Positions 1 to 9,166 of a stretch of DNA of 64,000 bases are shown one piece after another. Under the pieces are notes generated by a model. That model was not told the origin of the DNA, made no database searches, and saw nothing but the letters and a program-made list of their open reading frames with translations. This stretch comes from Albidovulum litorale (GTDB lineage Bacteria > Pseudomonadota > Alphaproteobacteria > Rhodobacterales > Rhodobacteraceae), in contig NZ_JAOWKZ010000003.1 in assembly GCF_025751495.1 (NCBI RefSeq), positions 823,034 to 887,033 of the forward strand. Reading direction: 5' to 3'. The translations under genes and the position numbers were made by a program. Numbering within the stretch: position 1 is the first letter of the stretch; each line of letters starts with the position of its first letter.

Positions 1-706
1 CAAGGATGCGTTCGCATTCGGCCTCGGCATCCTCGAAATGCTTCAGAAGCACTCCGGTATCGGCCTGATCGAAGTTCCAGCGCGAATATTCCTGTTCCGT
101 CTGGCGGAAGATATCGCCGTATTTCAGGGGGATCGGCGCGTCGGGATCATTGAACGGCATATCCATCACATGATCGACGCCCAGCACATACATCGCCAGA
201 CGCTCCAACCCGTAGGTCAGTTCGCCCGAGACCGGGTGGCAGTCATGCCCGCCGACCTGCTGGAAATAGGTGAACTGGCTGACCTCCATCCCGTCGCACC
301 AGACCTCCCACCCGAGACCCCATGCGCCAAGCGTCGGGCTTTCCCAGTCATCCTCGACAAAGCGGATGTCATGGACGCTCGCATCCACGCCAATCGCGGC
401 GAGCGAACCGAGATAAAGCGCCTGAAGATCGGGCGGCGAGGGTTTGATGATGACCTGATACTGGTAGTAGTGCTGCAGCCGGTTCGGGTTCTCACCATAG
501 CGCCCGTCGGTCGGGCGGCGCGACGGCTGAACATAGGCCGCGGCCCAGGGACGCGAGCCGAGCGCGCGCAGGGTCGTCGCCGGATGGAAGGTGCCCGCGC
601 CGACCTCCATGTCATAGGGTTGCAGCACGGCGCAGCCCTTCGAGGCCCAGTAGGTCTGAAGCCTCAGGATGATCTCCTGGAACGAACGGGGGGCTGTCGT
701 GGTCAT
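1..706 (-). CDS. glyQ: Glycine--tRNA ligase alpha subunit, 3' end beyond the window
   Basis: This is the catalytic alpha subunit of the two-subunit bacterial glycyl-tRNA synthetase, which charges tRNA-Gly in the cytoplasm together with GlyS. The minus-strand frame starts at an ATG at 706-704 ([20 protein letters not shown]) and is open to the window edge, giving about 235 of the usual roughly 300 residues. Class II signature stretches are visible, such as [31 protein letters not shown] and [11 protein letters not shown]. The gene is incomplete only because the window ends. glyS would be expected further left. Confidence 0.96.
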   Translation of the reverse strand, partial: MTTTAPRSFQEIILRLQTYWASKGCAVLQPYDMEVGAGTFHPATTLRALGSRPWAAAYVQPSRRPTDGRYGENPNRLQHYYQYQVIIKPSPPDLQALYLGSLAAIGVDASVHDIRFVEDDWESPTLGAWGLGWEVWCDGMEVSQFTYFQQVGGHDCHPVSGELTYGLERLAMYVLGVDHVMDMPFNDPDAPIPLKYGDIFRQTEQEYSRWNFDQADTGVLLKHFEDAEAECERIL

Positions 707-862
707 GTCTGGCCTGTCCTCGGGCGAAAGCGCGTTCTCAATAGGCAACAGGTGCGGGGCGGTCAATCGGCGGCGAGGCGATTGTGACGTGACGCCGCCA
801 GCGAGACTGCTAGGTTTGGGACCGGATTCGTTCCGATAAGAAACGACAAGGGGTTTTTAGGG

Positions 863-2587
863 ATGCGTTTTACGGGCCTGGTTGCCGGATTTCTGATGAT
901 GATTGCCGCCGTTGCGGCCGAGGCTCAGGAAACATGGGTACAGATTGAGGCGCAACCGTCCCTGCGCGAAGGCGAGGAACGCGCCCGCGCCTATTCAGGC
1001 GTCTTTCCCAACGTGAACGGTTTCGCGATGACGACCGGCTGGTATGCGGTCGTGCTGGGCCCCTTCACGCCTGAGGAGGCTGAGCGTCAGCTCTTTCTGC
1101 TGAAAAGCGAACGGCTGATCCCGGCAGACAGCTACATCGCCACCGGTTCCCGCTTCGGCAGCCAGTTCTGGCCCGTTGGCGGCACCGCTGCCCTGCCGCA
1201 ACCCGAAGCGCCCGCTGTCGACACCCTGACGGCGACCCAGCCCTCGGCCCTGCCGGACGAAACCCCGAACGAGGCGCGCCGGTCCGAGGCGCTGCTCTTG
1301 GCCGAGGAACGCCGCGCGCTGCAGGAAGCCCTGCAATGGGAAGGGTTCTATACCGGCGCCATCGACGGCGCCTTCGGTGCCGGCACCCGCCGGTCGATGG
1401 GCGCGTGGCAGGCCGCGAAAGGATACGAGGCGTCCGGCATCCTCACGACCGCCCAGCGCGCCGAGCTCATGGCTGCCTATCAGGTCGACCTCGCGGCGAT
1501 CGGGCTAGAAACCGTGACCGAGGACGAGGCAGGGATCGAGATTGCCCTGCCCCTCGCGCTGATATCCTTCGACCGCTATCAGCCGCCCTTCGTCCATTAC
1601 GGCGAAAAGGACGGGTCCGGGTTCCGCGCATTGCTGATTTCGCAAAAGGGCGATCAGGCGACGCTGTCCGGGCTCTATGACATCATGCAGACGCTTGAAA
1701 TCGTTCCGGTCTCGGGCGACCGCCAGTTGAACGCGACATCGTTCGTGCTGACCGGCCAGAATGACCGCCTGCAATCCTACAGCCAGGCCGAACTTGCGGG
1801 CGGGACGATCAAGGGCTTTACGCTTGTATGGCCCGCTGCCGAAGCGGACCGGGCAGCCCGGGTGGTCGAGGCGATGAAGGCATCCTTCCGCTCTCTCGGC
1901 GATACCGCCCTGGATGAGGGGCTCGGCACGCCATTGGCCGAGGATCATGCGAAACTGATGTCCGGTCTGGAAATCCGCCGTCCGGCGCTGTCGCGGTCCG
2001 GGTTCTATCTCGACGGCACCGGGCTGGTCGCGACGACGGATGAGGTGATCGCCGAATGCCGCCGTCTGACGCTCGACGGCGGGATCGAGGCGGACACGGT
2101 TCTGCATGATGCTGCGACCGGCCTTGCCGTTCTCAAGCCCCGCACATCGCTTGCGCCACGGGCGCGGGCCACTCTCAGCTCTGGTCGGATCAATTCCGAA
2201 ATCGCCGTTGCGGGCTTCTCCTATCAGGATGCGCTCGACACTGCGGTGATGAGTTTCGGCACGCTCGCCGATACGCGCGGGCTCGGCGGTGAGGAACAGT
2301 TGACCCGCCTCTCGGTCAGGACGCTTGACGGCGATGCAGGTGGCCCGGTTCTCGACGCGACGGGTGCCGTCGTGGGTATGCTTCTGCCGCGTGACAAGGA
2401 TGGCAGCCGGGTATTGCCGGAGGATGTCGGCCTCGCGCTCGACGGAACCACGATCCGGGCGGCGCTCGCCGGGGCTGGGCTGGTCGCCGAACCGGTGGCT
2501 GAGACCGCAAGCACCGCAGCACTTGCCCCTGAGGACCTGACCATGCTCGGGCGCGACATGACCGTGCTTGTGTCCTGCTGGAACTGA
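863..2587 (+). CDS. Secreted SPOR-like/peptidoglycan-binding protein with a trypsin-like domain lacking the catalytic triad
   Basis: A 574-residue exported protein. Residues 1-21 are a signal peptide. Residues 22-110 resemble a SPOR-type region (WYAVVLGPFTPEEAERQL). Residues 145-205 are a peptidoglycan-binding type 1 domain (GFYTGAIDGAFGAGTRRSM). Residues 370-540 have the layout of a trypsin-like serine protease. All three catalytic positions look substituted: the His motif reads VATTDEVI (Glu394), the Asp motif reads ATGLAVLK (Gly420), and the Ser motif reads GDAGGPV (Ala492 where GNSGGP is usual). It is therefore probably a wall-associated pseudoprotease acting by binding. The ATG at 863 follows an AGGG stretch. 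It is convergent with the TrkH gene to its right. Confidence 0.8.
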   Translation: MRFTGLVAGFLMMIAAVAAEAQETWVQIEAQPSLREGEERARAYSGVFPNVNGFAMTTGWYAVVLGPFTPEEAERQLFLLKSERLIPADSYIATGSRFGSQFWPVGGTAALPQPEAPAVDTLTATQPSALPDETPNEARRSEALLLAEERRALQEALQWEGFYTGAIDGAFGAGTRRSMGAWQAAKGYEASGILTTAQRAELMAAYQVDLAAIGLETVTEDEAGIEIALPLALISFDRYQPPFVHYGEKDGSGFRALLISQKGDQATLSGLYDIMQTLEIVPVSGDRQLNATSFVLTGQNDRLQSYSQAELAGGTIKGFTLVWPAAEADRAARVVEAMKASFRSLGDTALDEGLGTPLAEDHAKLMSGLEIRRPALSRSGFYLDGTGLVATTDEVIAECRRLTLDGGIEADTVLHDAATGLAVLKPRTSLAPRARATLSSGRINSEIAVAGFSYQDALDTAVMSFGTLADTRGLGGEEQLTRLSVRTLDGDAGGPVLDATGAVVGMLLPRDKDGSRVLPEDVGLALDGTTIRAALAGAGLVAEPVAETASTAALAPEDLTMLGRDMTVLVSCWN

Positions 2588-2596
2588 GCCGGGCCG

Positions 2597-4045
2597 TCAG
2601 GCCCGCCAGAACCGCGGCAGGAAAAGCACCAGAACGACCAGCAGTTCAAGACGGCCAAGCAGCATCGCCCCGGTCAGGATCCATTTCGCCAGATCATTGA
2701 TCGCGGCGAAGTTCCCGGCCGGTCCGATGATCTCGCCCAGCCCCGGGCCGATATTGGCAATGGCGGTCGCAGCACCTGAAATCGACGTGGTGAAGTCGAG
2801 CCCTGTCAGCGCGAGCGACACGGCAATAAGGCCAAGGCTGACGACGAAAAGCCCAAGAAAACTCATAACCGAGGACAGGACCTCATCCGTCACCGGCTGC
2901 CCGGCGTAACGCGGCGCAAAGACCCCGTTCGGCGAGTGGATACGGCGGATCTGGGCGCTGACCGCTGCAATCAAAAGCTGATAGCGGAAGATCTTGACCG
3001 AGCAACAGGTCGATCCGGCGCAGCCGCCGATAAGGCCGATGAAGAAAAAGAGAACGATCGAAAAAGGCCCCCAGAGCTGGTAGTCGGCACTGGCATAGCC
3101 TGTCCCGGTGATGATCGAGGTCACGTTGAAAACCGCCTCGCGCAGCGCGTGCAAAATGCTGTCCGCGCGCACGAAGACGCGATAGGCCCAGATCACCGCG
3201 ATGAGCACGGCGAGCGTCCATAGAAAGCCCCGCACCTGCGCATCCTGCCAGAGCGGCCGGGCGCTGCCTGCCACAAGCTGGACGTAGCGCACGAACGGCA
3301 GCGCCGCGACGACCATGAAAAAGGATGACACATATTCCGGCGCGCCCTGAAAGAGCCCGAAGGATGCGTCCGAGGTTGAGAACCCTCCGGTGGCGATAGT
3401 TGTCATCGCATGGTTCACCGCCTCGAATCCGGTCATACCGACGGCAACATAGGCCAGTCCGCAGGCGATCGTCAGCGCGACATAGATCGCCATGATCTGC
3501 GCCGCGATCTGGGCGGCACGCGGCAAGACCTTGCCGCCGGTGTCGAACCCTTCGGAGCGGAAGATCTGCATGCCGCCGACCCTGAGTTCGGGCAGAAAGA
3601 CCATGGCAACGACGATGATCCCGACGCCCCCGAACCATTGCAGCATCGACCGCCAGAGCAGAAGCCCGGCCGGAAAATCATCCAGACCGATGAAGACCGT
3701 CGCCCCGGTTGTCGTCAGGCCGGACATTGCTTCGAAAACAGCGTCCACGACCCGCGCACCCGTCGCACCGAAATAGAACGGCAACGCCCCGAAAAGCGGC
3801 AGCACCATCCAGACACCGGTCGCCAGAAGGAAGGTCTGCTGAAGCGACAGCCGCCGCTGCACCCCGTTGGCGCAGGCCAAGGCCATAAAGCCGCCGCCAA
3901 GCCCTGTGATCAACGCGCTTTGCCCGAAGGCCTGCCAGTGGCCATTGGCATAGGCAAGATCGACCGCCATGGGAATGATCATCGTCACCCCGAGCACGGC
4001 GGTCAGCAGGCCAATCACATATCCGACGGGGCGCAGATCCAACAT
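2597..4045 (-). CDS. trkH: TrkH-family potassium uptake channel subunit (second of a tandem pair)
   Basis: An inner-membrane K+ translocation subunit of the Trk/Ktr superfamily, which normally works with a cytosolic TrkA-type regulator. The hydrophobic protein has the four repeated P-loops expected of the family: TTTGATVF, TIATGGFST, ITGTGYASA and ANIGPGLG. It ends in LPRFWRA, as does its upstream paralogue. I chose the ATG at 4045 (MLDLRPVGYVIG) because it aligns with the paralogue start MVDLRPVGYVLG and gives the same length, 482 residues. A longer start at 4066 is possible. It lies about 60 bases downstream of the other trkH, and the two are probably co-transcribed. No trkA gene is seen in the window. 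Confidence 0.93.
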   Translation of the reverse strand: MLDLRPVGYVIGLLTAVLGVTMIIPMAVDLAYANGHWQAFGQSALITGLGGGFMALACANGVQRRLSLQQTFLLATGVWMVLPLFGALPFYFGATGARVVDAVFEAMSGLTTTGATVFIGLDDFPAGLLLWRSMLQWFGGVGIIVVAMVFLPELRVGGMQIFRSEGFDTGGKVLPRAAQIAAQIMAIYVALTIACGLAYVAVGMTGFEAVNHAMTTIATGGFSTSDASFGLFQGAPEYVSSFFMVVAALPFVRYVQLVAGSARPLWQDAQVRGFLWTLAVLIAVIWAYRVFVRADSILHALREAVFNVTSIITGTGYASADYQLWGPFSIVLFFFIGLIGGCAGSTCCSVKIFRYQLLIAAVSAQIRRIHSPNGVFAPRYAGQPVTDEVLSSVMSFLGLFVVSLGLIAVSLALTGLDFTTSISGAATAIANIGPGLGEIIGPAGNFAAINDLAKWILTGAMLLGRLELLVVLVLFLPRFWRA

Positions 4046-4106
4046 GCCAGAGCCATGGCGGGGCATCGCGAATCTGTCAAGCGTGACAGGATGGGGCGCG
4101 ACAGGT

Positions 4107-5555
4107 TCAGGCCCGCCAGAAGCGCGGCAGTGCCACCACGAATATCGACAGAAGCGACAGACGCCCCATGATCATCGCAAGGATCATCAGAAGTTTCGCA
4201 GGGTCGGGAAAGTCGATGAACGTGCCCGTCGGCGCCACCAGCGGGCCATAGCCATAGCCAATATTCCCGATGGAGGTCCATGAGGCGAAAATGGCGGATT
4301 CGATGTCGACGCCCGTATCGAGGATCAGAACCGCGACAACGCCGAAGGTCAGGATATAGGCGCCGAGATAAAGCGTTATCGCGTCCAGCGTATCGCGGTC
4401 CACCGGACGGCGGTCATAACGCAGGGGTACGATCCGGCTGGAGGAATGGATGCGCCGGATCTCGGCCATCAGCCCGTTCAGCAGCACCTGAACACGGAAC
4501 ACCGACAGGCCCGCCGCACTCGATCCCGAACAGGCACCGATAATGCCGATCCAGAGTGCGACCATGATCGCATAGCCACCCCAGCTCGGGAAACTGCCGG
4601 TGCCGAACCCGGTGGACGACATGATCGACACGAGGTTGAACAGTGCCTCGCGAAAGGCCGGTTCCACCGACTGATCGCTGGTCAGTACGCGCCAGAGCGT
4701 GACCGACAGAACCGCCGCGGCGATCCAGCCCAGATAGGCGCGCACCTGCGCGTCGCGAAAGAGCGGTCGCGCAGTCCCGCGAACAAGCTGGACGTAGCGG
4801 ATGTAAGGCAGACTGCCGAGGATCATGAAGATAACCGTCGCATATTCAATCGGCGCGGAATAACCGGCGAACGAAGCGGCCCGCGGCGAGAACCCCCCGG
4901 TGGCGATCGTCGCGAAACCATGAGCCACAGCCTCGAAGACCGGCATCCCGAGCAGTGAGTAGCTTTCCATGCACAGGATGGTCAGACCGGCATAAACGAA
5001 AAAAAGGTCGCGGGCGATGTCGGTTGCGCGCGGCAGAACCTTGCCAAAGGTGTCAAAGCCTTCGGTGCGAAAGAATTGCATGCCGCCGACCCGCATCACC
5101 GGCAGGAAGATCATGGCGATGAAGGCTATCCCAAGCCCGCCGAGCCAGTTCAGCATCCCGCGCCAGAGGTTGACCCCGGCCGGAAGCAGGTCAACGTCAA
5201 CGAAGACCGACGCACCCGTCGTCGTGATACCTGAGACTGCCTCGAAATATGCGTCGATGATGGCGACGTCCGGCTTGCCGATGACGAAGGGCAATGCACT
5301 GAAAAACGGCACCAGCAGCCATATGCCGACCGTCAGCAGGAAGGCCTGGCGGATGGACAGGCTGCGCCCCGCCCGGTTCTGGCATGCCATGGCAGTCAGC
5401 CCGCCGAAGATGACGCTTAACAACGCCGCTTCACCGAAGGCATGGGCATTTCCGTTGGCCAGCCAGAGATCGGTCGCGAATGGTATGAGCATCGTCACGC
5501 CAAGCGCGGCAATGACAAGTCCCAGGACGTAACCGACGGGGCGCAGATCGACCAT
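4107..5555 (-). CDS. trkH: TrkH-family potassium uptake channel subunit (first of a tandem pair)
   Basis: A 482-residue multi-pass membrane protein of the TrkH family, paralogous to the next gene along its whole length. Its pore-loop motifs are TTTGASVF, TIATGGFSP, MSSTGFGTG and GNIGYGYG, each with the glycine that lines the K+ filter. Shared family stretches include LNWLGGLGIAFIAM and RRIHSSSRIVPLRYD. It starts at ATG 5555 (MVDLRPVGYVLG). A tandem arrangement with divergent third and fourth loops suggests subunits with different kinetics or a heteromeric channel, which is inference. Confidence 0.93.
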   Translation of the reverse strand: MVDLRPVGYVLGLVIAALGVTMLIPFATDLWLANGNAHAFGEAALLSVIFGGLTAMACQNRAGRSLSIRQAFLLTVGIWLLVPFFSALPFVIGKPDVAIIDAYFEAVSGITTTGASVFVDVDLLPAGVNLWRGMLNWLGGLGIAFIAMIFLPVMRVGGMQFFRTEGFDTFGKVLPRATDIARDLFFVYAGLTILCMESYSLLGMPVFEAVAHGFATIATGGFSPRAASFAGYSAPIEYATVIFMILGSLPYIRYVQLVRGTARPLFRDAQVRAYLGWIAAAVLSVTLWRVLTSDQSVEPAFREALFNLVSIMSSTGFGTGSFPSWGGYAIMVALWIGIIGACSGSSAAGLSVFRVQVLLNGLMAEIRRIHSSSRIVPLRYDRRPVDRDTLDAITLYLGAYILTFGVVAVLILDTGVDIESAIFASWTSIGNIGYGYGPLVAPTGTFIDFPDPAKLLMILAMIMGRLSLLSIFVVALPRFWRA

Positions 5556-5591
5556 GACGGGGCGAAGTCATGCGCCTCGTCCCGTGAAGTG

Positions 5592-6533
5592 TCAAGGGCG
5601 GCCGTGCTGCATTGCCGCGCGCTGGAACAGCACCGTTCCGGCCACAATGAGCATGACGGCAGGCCAGAAGGCGGGTGGCAAAGCCTCGCCCAGAACGACA
5701 ACGGCAAGGACGGCGCCGACCATGGCGGCAACCCCGCCGATCTGGCTCATATAGACAGGTCCGGCCAGCGCCTGCAGGCGGAATTGCAGAACATATTGCG
5801 CCGCCACCACGGCCGATCCCGTCAGGATCAGAAGCAGGATGTCATGATCGGTCCAGAGCACCGAAAGCCGGCTACCTTCACTGACCATGGCCAGCGGCAG
5901 AACCAAAGCCGCGCCGATCAGGACCGACAGCGCCGCAAGCGTCAGCGGCGCTTCTCCAACGGGCCAGAACCGGGTGCGAAAGATGTTGCCCAATGCCAAA
6001 GCCGCCGGAATGGTCGCCGCGACACCCACCCAGAGCGCCCCGTCGCCGGGCCCGCCGGTCTCCGCCAGCTTGCCGGATGCCAGCACAACGCCGCCAACCA
6101 ATGCCGCCGAGACGCCCAGTCCCTGCCCGCGTCTTGCGCCGTCCATCCGCAATCCCCGCGCGATGACCCATGTGATCAGGACCGGAAATGCGAATGTCAG
6201 CGAGACGAAGCCAGCGCCGACATGGCCAACGGCAAGATATCCGGCGGCACTCGGCGCCATCATCAGCGCGCCTGCGCCGAAACTGTAGGGCATGAGCTGG
6301 CCAAGACCAGCCACACCCCGTCCGATCAGAACCGGCACGATCAGCATCGCTCCCGCCCCGACCCAGACCGCGCCGAGATAGCCAAGCATAGGCGCCCCCG
6401 CTGCTGCGGCAAGTTTCGACAACGCGACCGCCGTCGCGATCAGTGAACCGACCGCGACCAGAAGAAGCGGCGCGGCAAGGGAAGACCCCATGACGCGGGG
6501 GGGCATCCCCGCGCGGGAAACGGCATCCGCCAT
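5592..6533 (-). CDS. EamA/DMT-superfamily permease
   Basis: A 313-residue protein with about ten predicted membrane helices in two halves, the arrangement of the EamA (drug/metabolite transporter) family. Such proteins usually export metabolites, amino acids or toxic compounds across the inner membrane; the substrate cannot be read from sequence. The ATG at 6533 has a good GGAG ribosome site. The gene is divergent from a MarR-family regulator that starts about 75 bases away, and a MarR-type palindrome lies in the gap, so regulation by that neighbour is likely. Confidence 0.87.
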   Translation of the reverse strand: MADAVSRAGMPPRVMGSSLAAPLLLVAVGSLIATAVALSKLAAAAGAPMLGYLGAVWVGAGAMLIVPVLIGRGVAGLGQLMPYSFGAGALMMAPSAAGYLAVGHVGAGFVSLTFAFPVLITWVIARGLRMDGARRGQGLGVSAALVGGVVLASGKLAETGGPGDGALWVGVAATIPAALALGNIFRTRFWPVGEAPLTLAALSVLIGAALVLPLAMVSEGSRLSVLWTDHDILLLILTGSAVVAAQYVLQFRLQALAGPVYMSQIGGVAAMVGAVLAVVVLGEALPPAFWPAVMLIVAGTVLFQRAAMQHGRP

Positions 6534-6588
6534 TTGATTTCACTCCAAACTGGATTAGTATCTTGTCGGAGACTAACTTAGTGAAAAG

Positions 6589-6606
6589 TATCTTGATGTC
6601 AAGACA
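6589..6606. promoter_or_regulatory. Candidate MarR-type operator palindrome
   Basis: The sequence TATCTTGATGTCAAGACA contains a perfect six-base inverted repeat, TCTTGA and TCAAGA, separated by TG. Size and symmetry fit MarR-family operators. It lies between the EamA permease and the MarR gene, just before the ATG at 6608. A second half-site, TATCTTGTC, lies upstream at about 6558. Binding by the adjacent regulator is inferred. Confidence 0.55.
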
Positions 6607-6607
6607 A

Positions 6608-7102
6608 ATGGATCGTGCGACCTTCGCCGTATCTCAATGGCGGCAGGAAATGCCTGACCTCGACCTCAGGGCGATGGAGGTTCTGGGCCGGTTGTCCGAA
6701 CTTGCACTGGTGATCCGCCGCGATCATCTGGTGCCGGTTTTCGTCGAGTTTGGCCTTCAGGACGGCGAATTCGACGTTCTGGCTGCGCTCCGCCGGTCCG
6801 GTTCGCCCTACCGTATGACTCCTACCGAGCTTTATGGCGTCACGATGCTCTCGTCGGGTGGCATGACCGCAAGGCTCGACCGGCTGGAGAAATCGGGGCT
6901 GATCGAACGCCTGCCAAATCCCGCCGACCGGCGCGGCACGCTCGTCCAGCTCTCTGAGAAGGGCCGCGACCTGATCGAGCGGGCGCTCTCCGCCCATTCG
7001 CAGAACGAAACCCGGATATTGTCCGCGTTGAGTGAAGACGAACAGGACCAGTTGGGCGCCCTGATGGCAAAACTGCTCTCCGGGCTTCCCTCCGGCACCT
7101 GA
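6608..7102 (+). CDS. MarR-family transcriptional regulator
   Basis: A 164-residue winged-helix DNA-binding protein. The core helix-turn-helix and wing are recognisable (TPTELYGVTMLSSGGMTARLDRLEKSGLIERLPNPADRRGTL), including the DRR motif typical of the MarR wing. I chose ATG 6608 (MDRATFAVSQWR) because the sequence just upstream is an operator-like palindrome that overlaps the alternative ATG at 6596; a TTG at 6563 is also in frame. The gene is divergent from the EamA permease and probably controls it and itself, perhaps sensing the exported compound. Confidence 0.9.
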   Translation: MDRATFAVSQWRQEMPDLDLRAMEVLGRLSELALVIRRDHLVPVFVEFGLQDGEFDVLAALRRSGSPYRMTPTELYGVTMLSSGGMTARLDRLEKSGLIERLPNPADRRGTLVQLSEKGRDLIERALSAHSQNETRILSALSEDEQDQLGALMAKLLSGLPSGT

Positions 7103-7165
7103 CCTGCGGCATTCTTTGCCGCGTTCAATGCGCCCCACCCGCAGACCAAGGACCAGACTGACCCG

Positions 7166-7783
7166 ATGACACGGATATCAAAGGAAGCGCTTGTAAAGGA
7201 AATCGAAGCCCGCGCGCGCAGCCACGACCGCCTGCTGGTCGGCTTCGCAGGCGCACCCGGTTCGGGCAAGTCGACGATCGCCGAGGATCTGGCCGCGCGT
7301 CTCGGGCCCGGGGCAACGGTCCTGCCGATGGACGGGTTCCATCTCGACAATGATCGCCTGCGGCAAATGGGGCTTCTGCATCGCAAAGGCGCGCCTGAAA
7401 CCTTTGACGCAGACGGTTTCGTCGCTCTCGTCCGCAAACTGCGCCAGAAGGGCACCGTTGAATTTCCCACCTTCGACCGGGAAGCCGACAGCACCGTGCC
7501 CGGCGCAGGCCAGATCGGCGAAGACATCCGTATCGTCCTGATCGAAGGAAATTACCTCTTGCTGAACACACCACCATGGTCGGATCTGGCGGGGCTTCTC
7601 GACCTGCAAATCCGTCTGGATGTCAGCCGAGAGGAGCTTGAGGCCCGGTTGATCAGGCGATGGCTCGATCACGGCCTGTCCCCGGATGCGGCGCGCGCGC
7701 GCACCCGTGACAACGACATGGTGAATGTCGATTATATCGCCCTGAATTCCCGGACGCCCGACTTTATATTGGCAAAGGAATAA
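7166..7783 (+). CDS. P-loop kinase of the uridine kinase/phosphoribulokinase-like family
   Basis: A 205-residue cytoplasmic kinase. The Walker A motif GAPGSGKST is near residue 30, followed by a substrate-side motif LPMDGFHLDN, and a Walker B-like IVLIEGNYLLL near residue 130. This layout is that of the nucleoside/sugar kinase group related to uridine kinase and pantothenate kinase, which in alphaproteobacteria includes putative fructokinases. The exact acceptor is not determinable. It follows the MarR gene by about 60 bases on the same strand without clear functional linkage. Confidence 0.82.
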   Translation: MTRISKEALVKEIEARARSHDRLLVGFAGAPGSGKSTIAEDLAARLGPGATVLPMDGFHLDNDRLRQMGLLHRKGAPETFDADGFVALVRKLRQKGTVEFPTFDREADSTVPGAGQIGEDIRIVLIEGNYLLLNTPPWSDLAGLLDLQIRLDVSREELEARLIRRWLDHGLSPDAARARTRDNDMVNVDYIALNSRTPDFILAKE

Positions 7784-7900
7784 CGGAACCGCGCAGGCCC
7801 CGGGCCCAGCCATGTCTCATAAGGGCTGGAATCCAATCCCAATTGTCGCTGGTCCCCTGCTATGCTAGCGCGGCATCGAACGCGAACGGGGGACGGAATC

Positions 7901-9160
7901 ATGAAAGTTGTCGTCATGGGCGCCGGGGTGATCGGCGTCACCACGGCCTATTACCTCGCCCGCCAAGGCGCCGAGGTCGTGGTTCTGGACCGCCAGCCGG
8001 GCCCGGGCATGGAGACGAGCTATGCCAATGCGGGAGAGCTTTCATATGGCATGACCTCGCCCTGGGCTGCGCCCGGAATCCCGATGAAGGCGCTGAAATG
8101 GCTCTTCATGAAGCGCCGCCCGCTTTTCATCTGGCCGTTGATCAGCCCGACGATGTGGAGTTGGGGCGCCAAGATGCTGGTGAACTGCAACGAGAGCGCC
8201 TATGCGCTCAACAAATCCCGCATGGTCCGCGTCTCGAACTATTCGCGCGACGTGATGCCCGACCTGATCGCCGAGACCGGCATCGACTATGACGGCCGCG
8301 AACAGGGAACGCTGCAGCTCTTCCGCACCGAAAAGCAGATGAAGGCGTCGAAGGCCGATCAAGCGATCCTCGCCGAGTTCGACAGCCCCTATGAGGTCCT
8401 CGACCGCGACGGCTGTATCGAAGTCGAACCCGCACTGGCCGAGGTCAAGGACAAGTTCGTGGGCGGGCTGCGCCTGACCGCCGACCGCACCGGCGATTGC
8501 CGGATATTCACCATGGCACTCGCCGAAAAGGCTGCGGCTCTTGGGGTCACCTTCCATTACGGCCAGAAGATCAGGCTGATCCAGACCCGCGGCGAAGAGG
8601 TGATCGGCGTCCTGACCGAAAGCCTCGGCCGGGTCGAGGGCGATCGCTATGTCTGCGCGCTGGGATCGTTCGGGCCAAAGCTGCTCAATCCCATCGACAT
8701 CCGCCTGCCGGTCTATCCGGTCAAGGGATACTCAGTCACCCTGCCCGTCACCGACGACGCCTTCGCGCCGCAATCGACGATCATGGACGAAACCCACAAG
8801 GTCGCGATCACCCGGCTCGGCGACCGTATCCGGGTGGCGGGCACCGCCGAGATCGCCGGCTATTCCGACCGGCTCGGGCCCCATGCGACCGATACGGTGC
8901 GCCACGTCATCGGCGATCTCTTCCCCAAGGGCGGCGATCTTTCGCAAGCCGAAGGCTGGACCGGTCTTCGCCCGATGACGCCCGACGGGACCCCAGTTCT
9001 CGGCCCCACCCGCTACCGCAACCTCTACCTTAACACAGGCCACGGTACGCTCGGCTGGACCATGGCGGCCGGTTCGGGCCGCGCGGTCGCCGATCTGGTC
9101 ATGGGCAAGAAGCCCGAGATCGACTTCGACGGCCTCACCGCCGCGCGCTACGGGATCTGA
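7901..9160 (+). CDS. dadA: D-amino acid dehydrogenase (FAD-dependent, DadA family)
   Basis: A membrane-associated flavoprotein that oxidatively deaminates D-amino acids, passing electrons to the respiratory chain. The N-terminal dinucleotide fold is clear (VVVMGAGVIGVTTAYYLARQ), and the family stretches METSYANAGELSYG and LNTGHGTLGWTMAAGSG are present. The true start is ATG 7901 (MKVVVMGAGVIG), preceded by GGGGGACGG; the frame is open upstream but those residues do not belong to the family. Length 419 is normal. Its stop is only six bases from the end of the convergent choline sulfatase gene. Confidence 0.93.
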   Translation: MKVVVMGAGVIGVTTAYYLARQGAEVVVLDRQPGPGMETSYANAGELSYGMTSPWAAPGIPMKALKWLFMKRRPLFIWPLISPTMWSWGAKMLVNCNESAYALNKSRMVRVSNYSRDVMPDLIAETGIDYDGREQGTLQLFRTEKQMKASKADQAILAEFDSPYEVLDRDGCIEVEPALAEVKDKFVGGLRLTADRTGDCRIFTMALAEKAAALGVTFHYGQKIRLIQTRGEEVIGVLTESLGRVEGDRYVCALGSFGPKLLNPIDIRLPVYPVKGYSVTLPVTDDAFAPQSTIMDETHKVAITRLGDRIRVAGTAEIAGYSDRLGPHATDTVRHVIGDLFPKGGDLSQAEGWTGLRPMTPDGTPVLGPTRYRNLYLNTGHGTLGWTMAAGSGRAVADLVMGKKPEIDFDGLTAARYGI

Positions 9161-9166
9161 GCGGGG

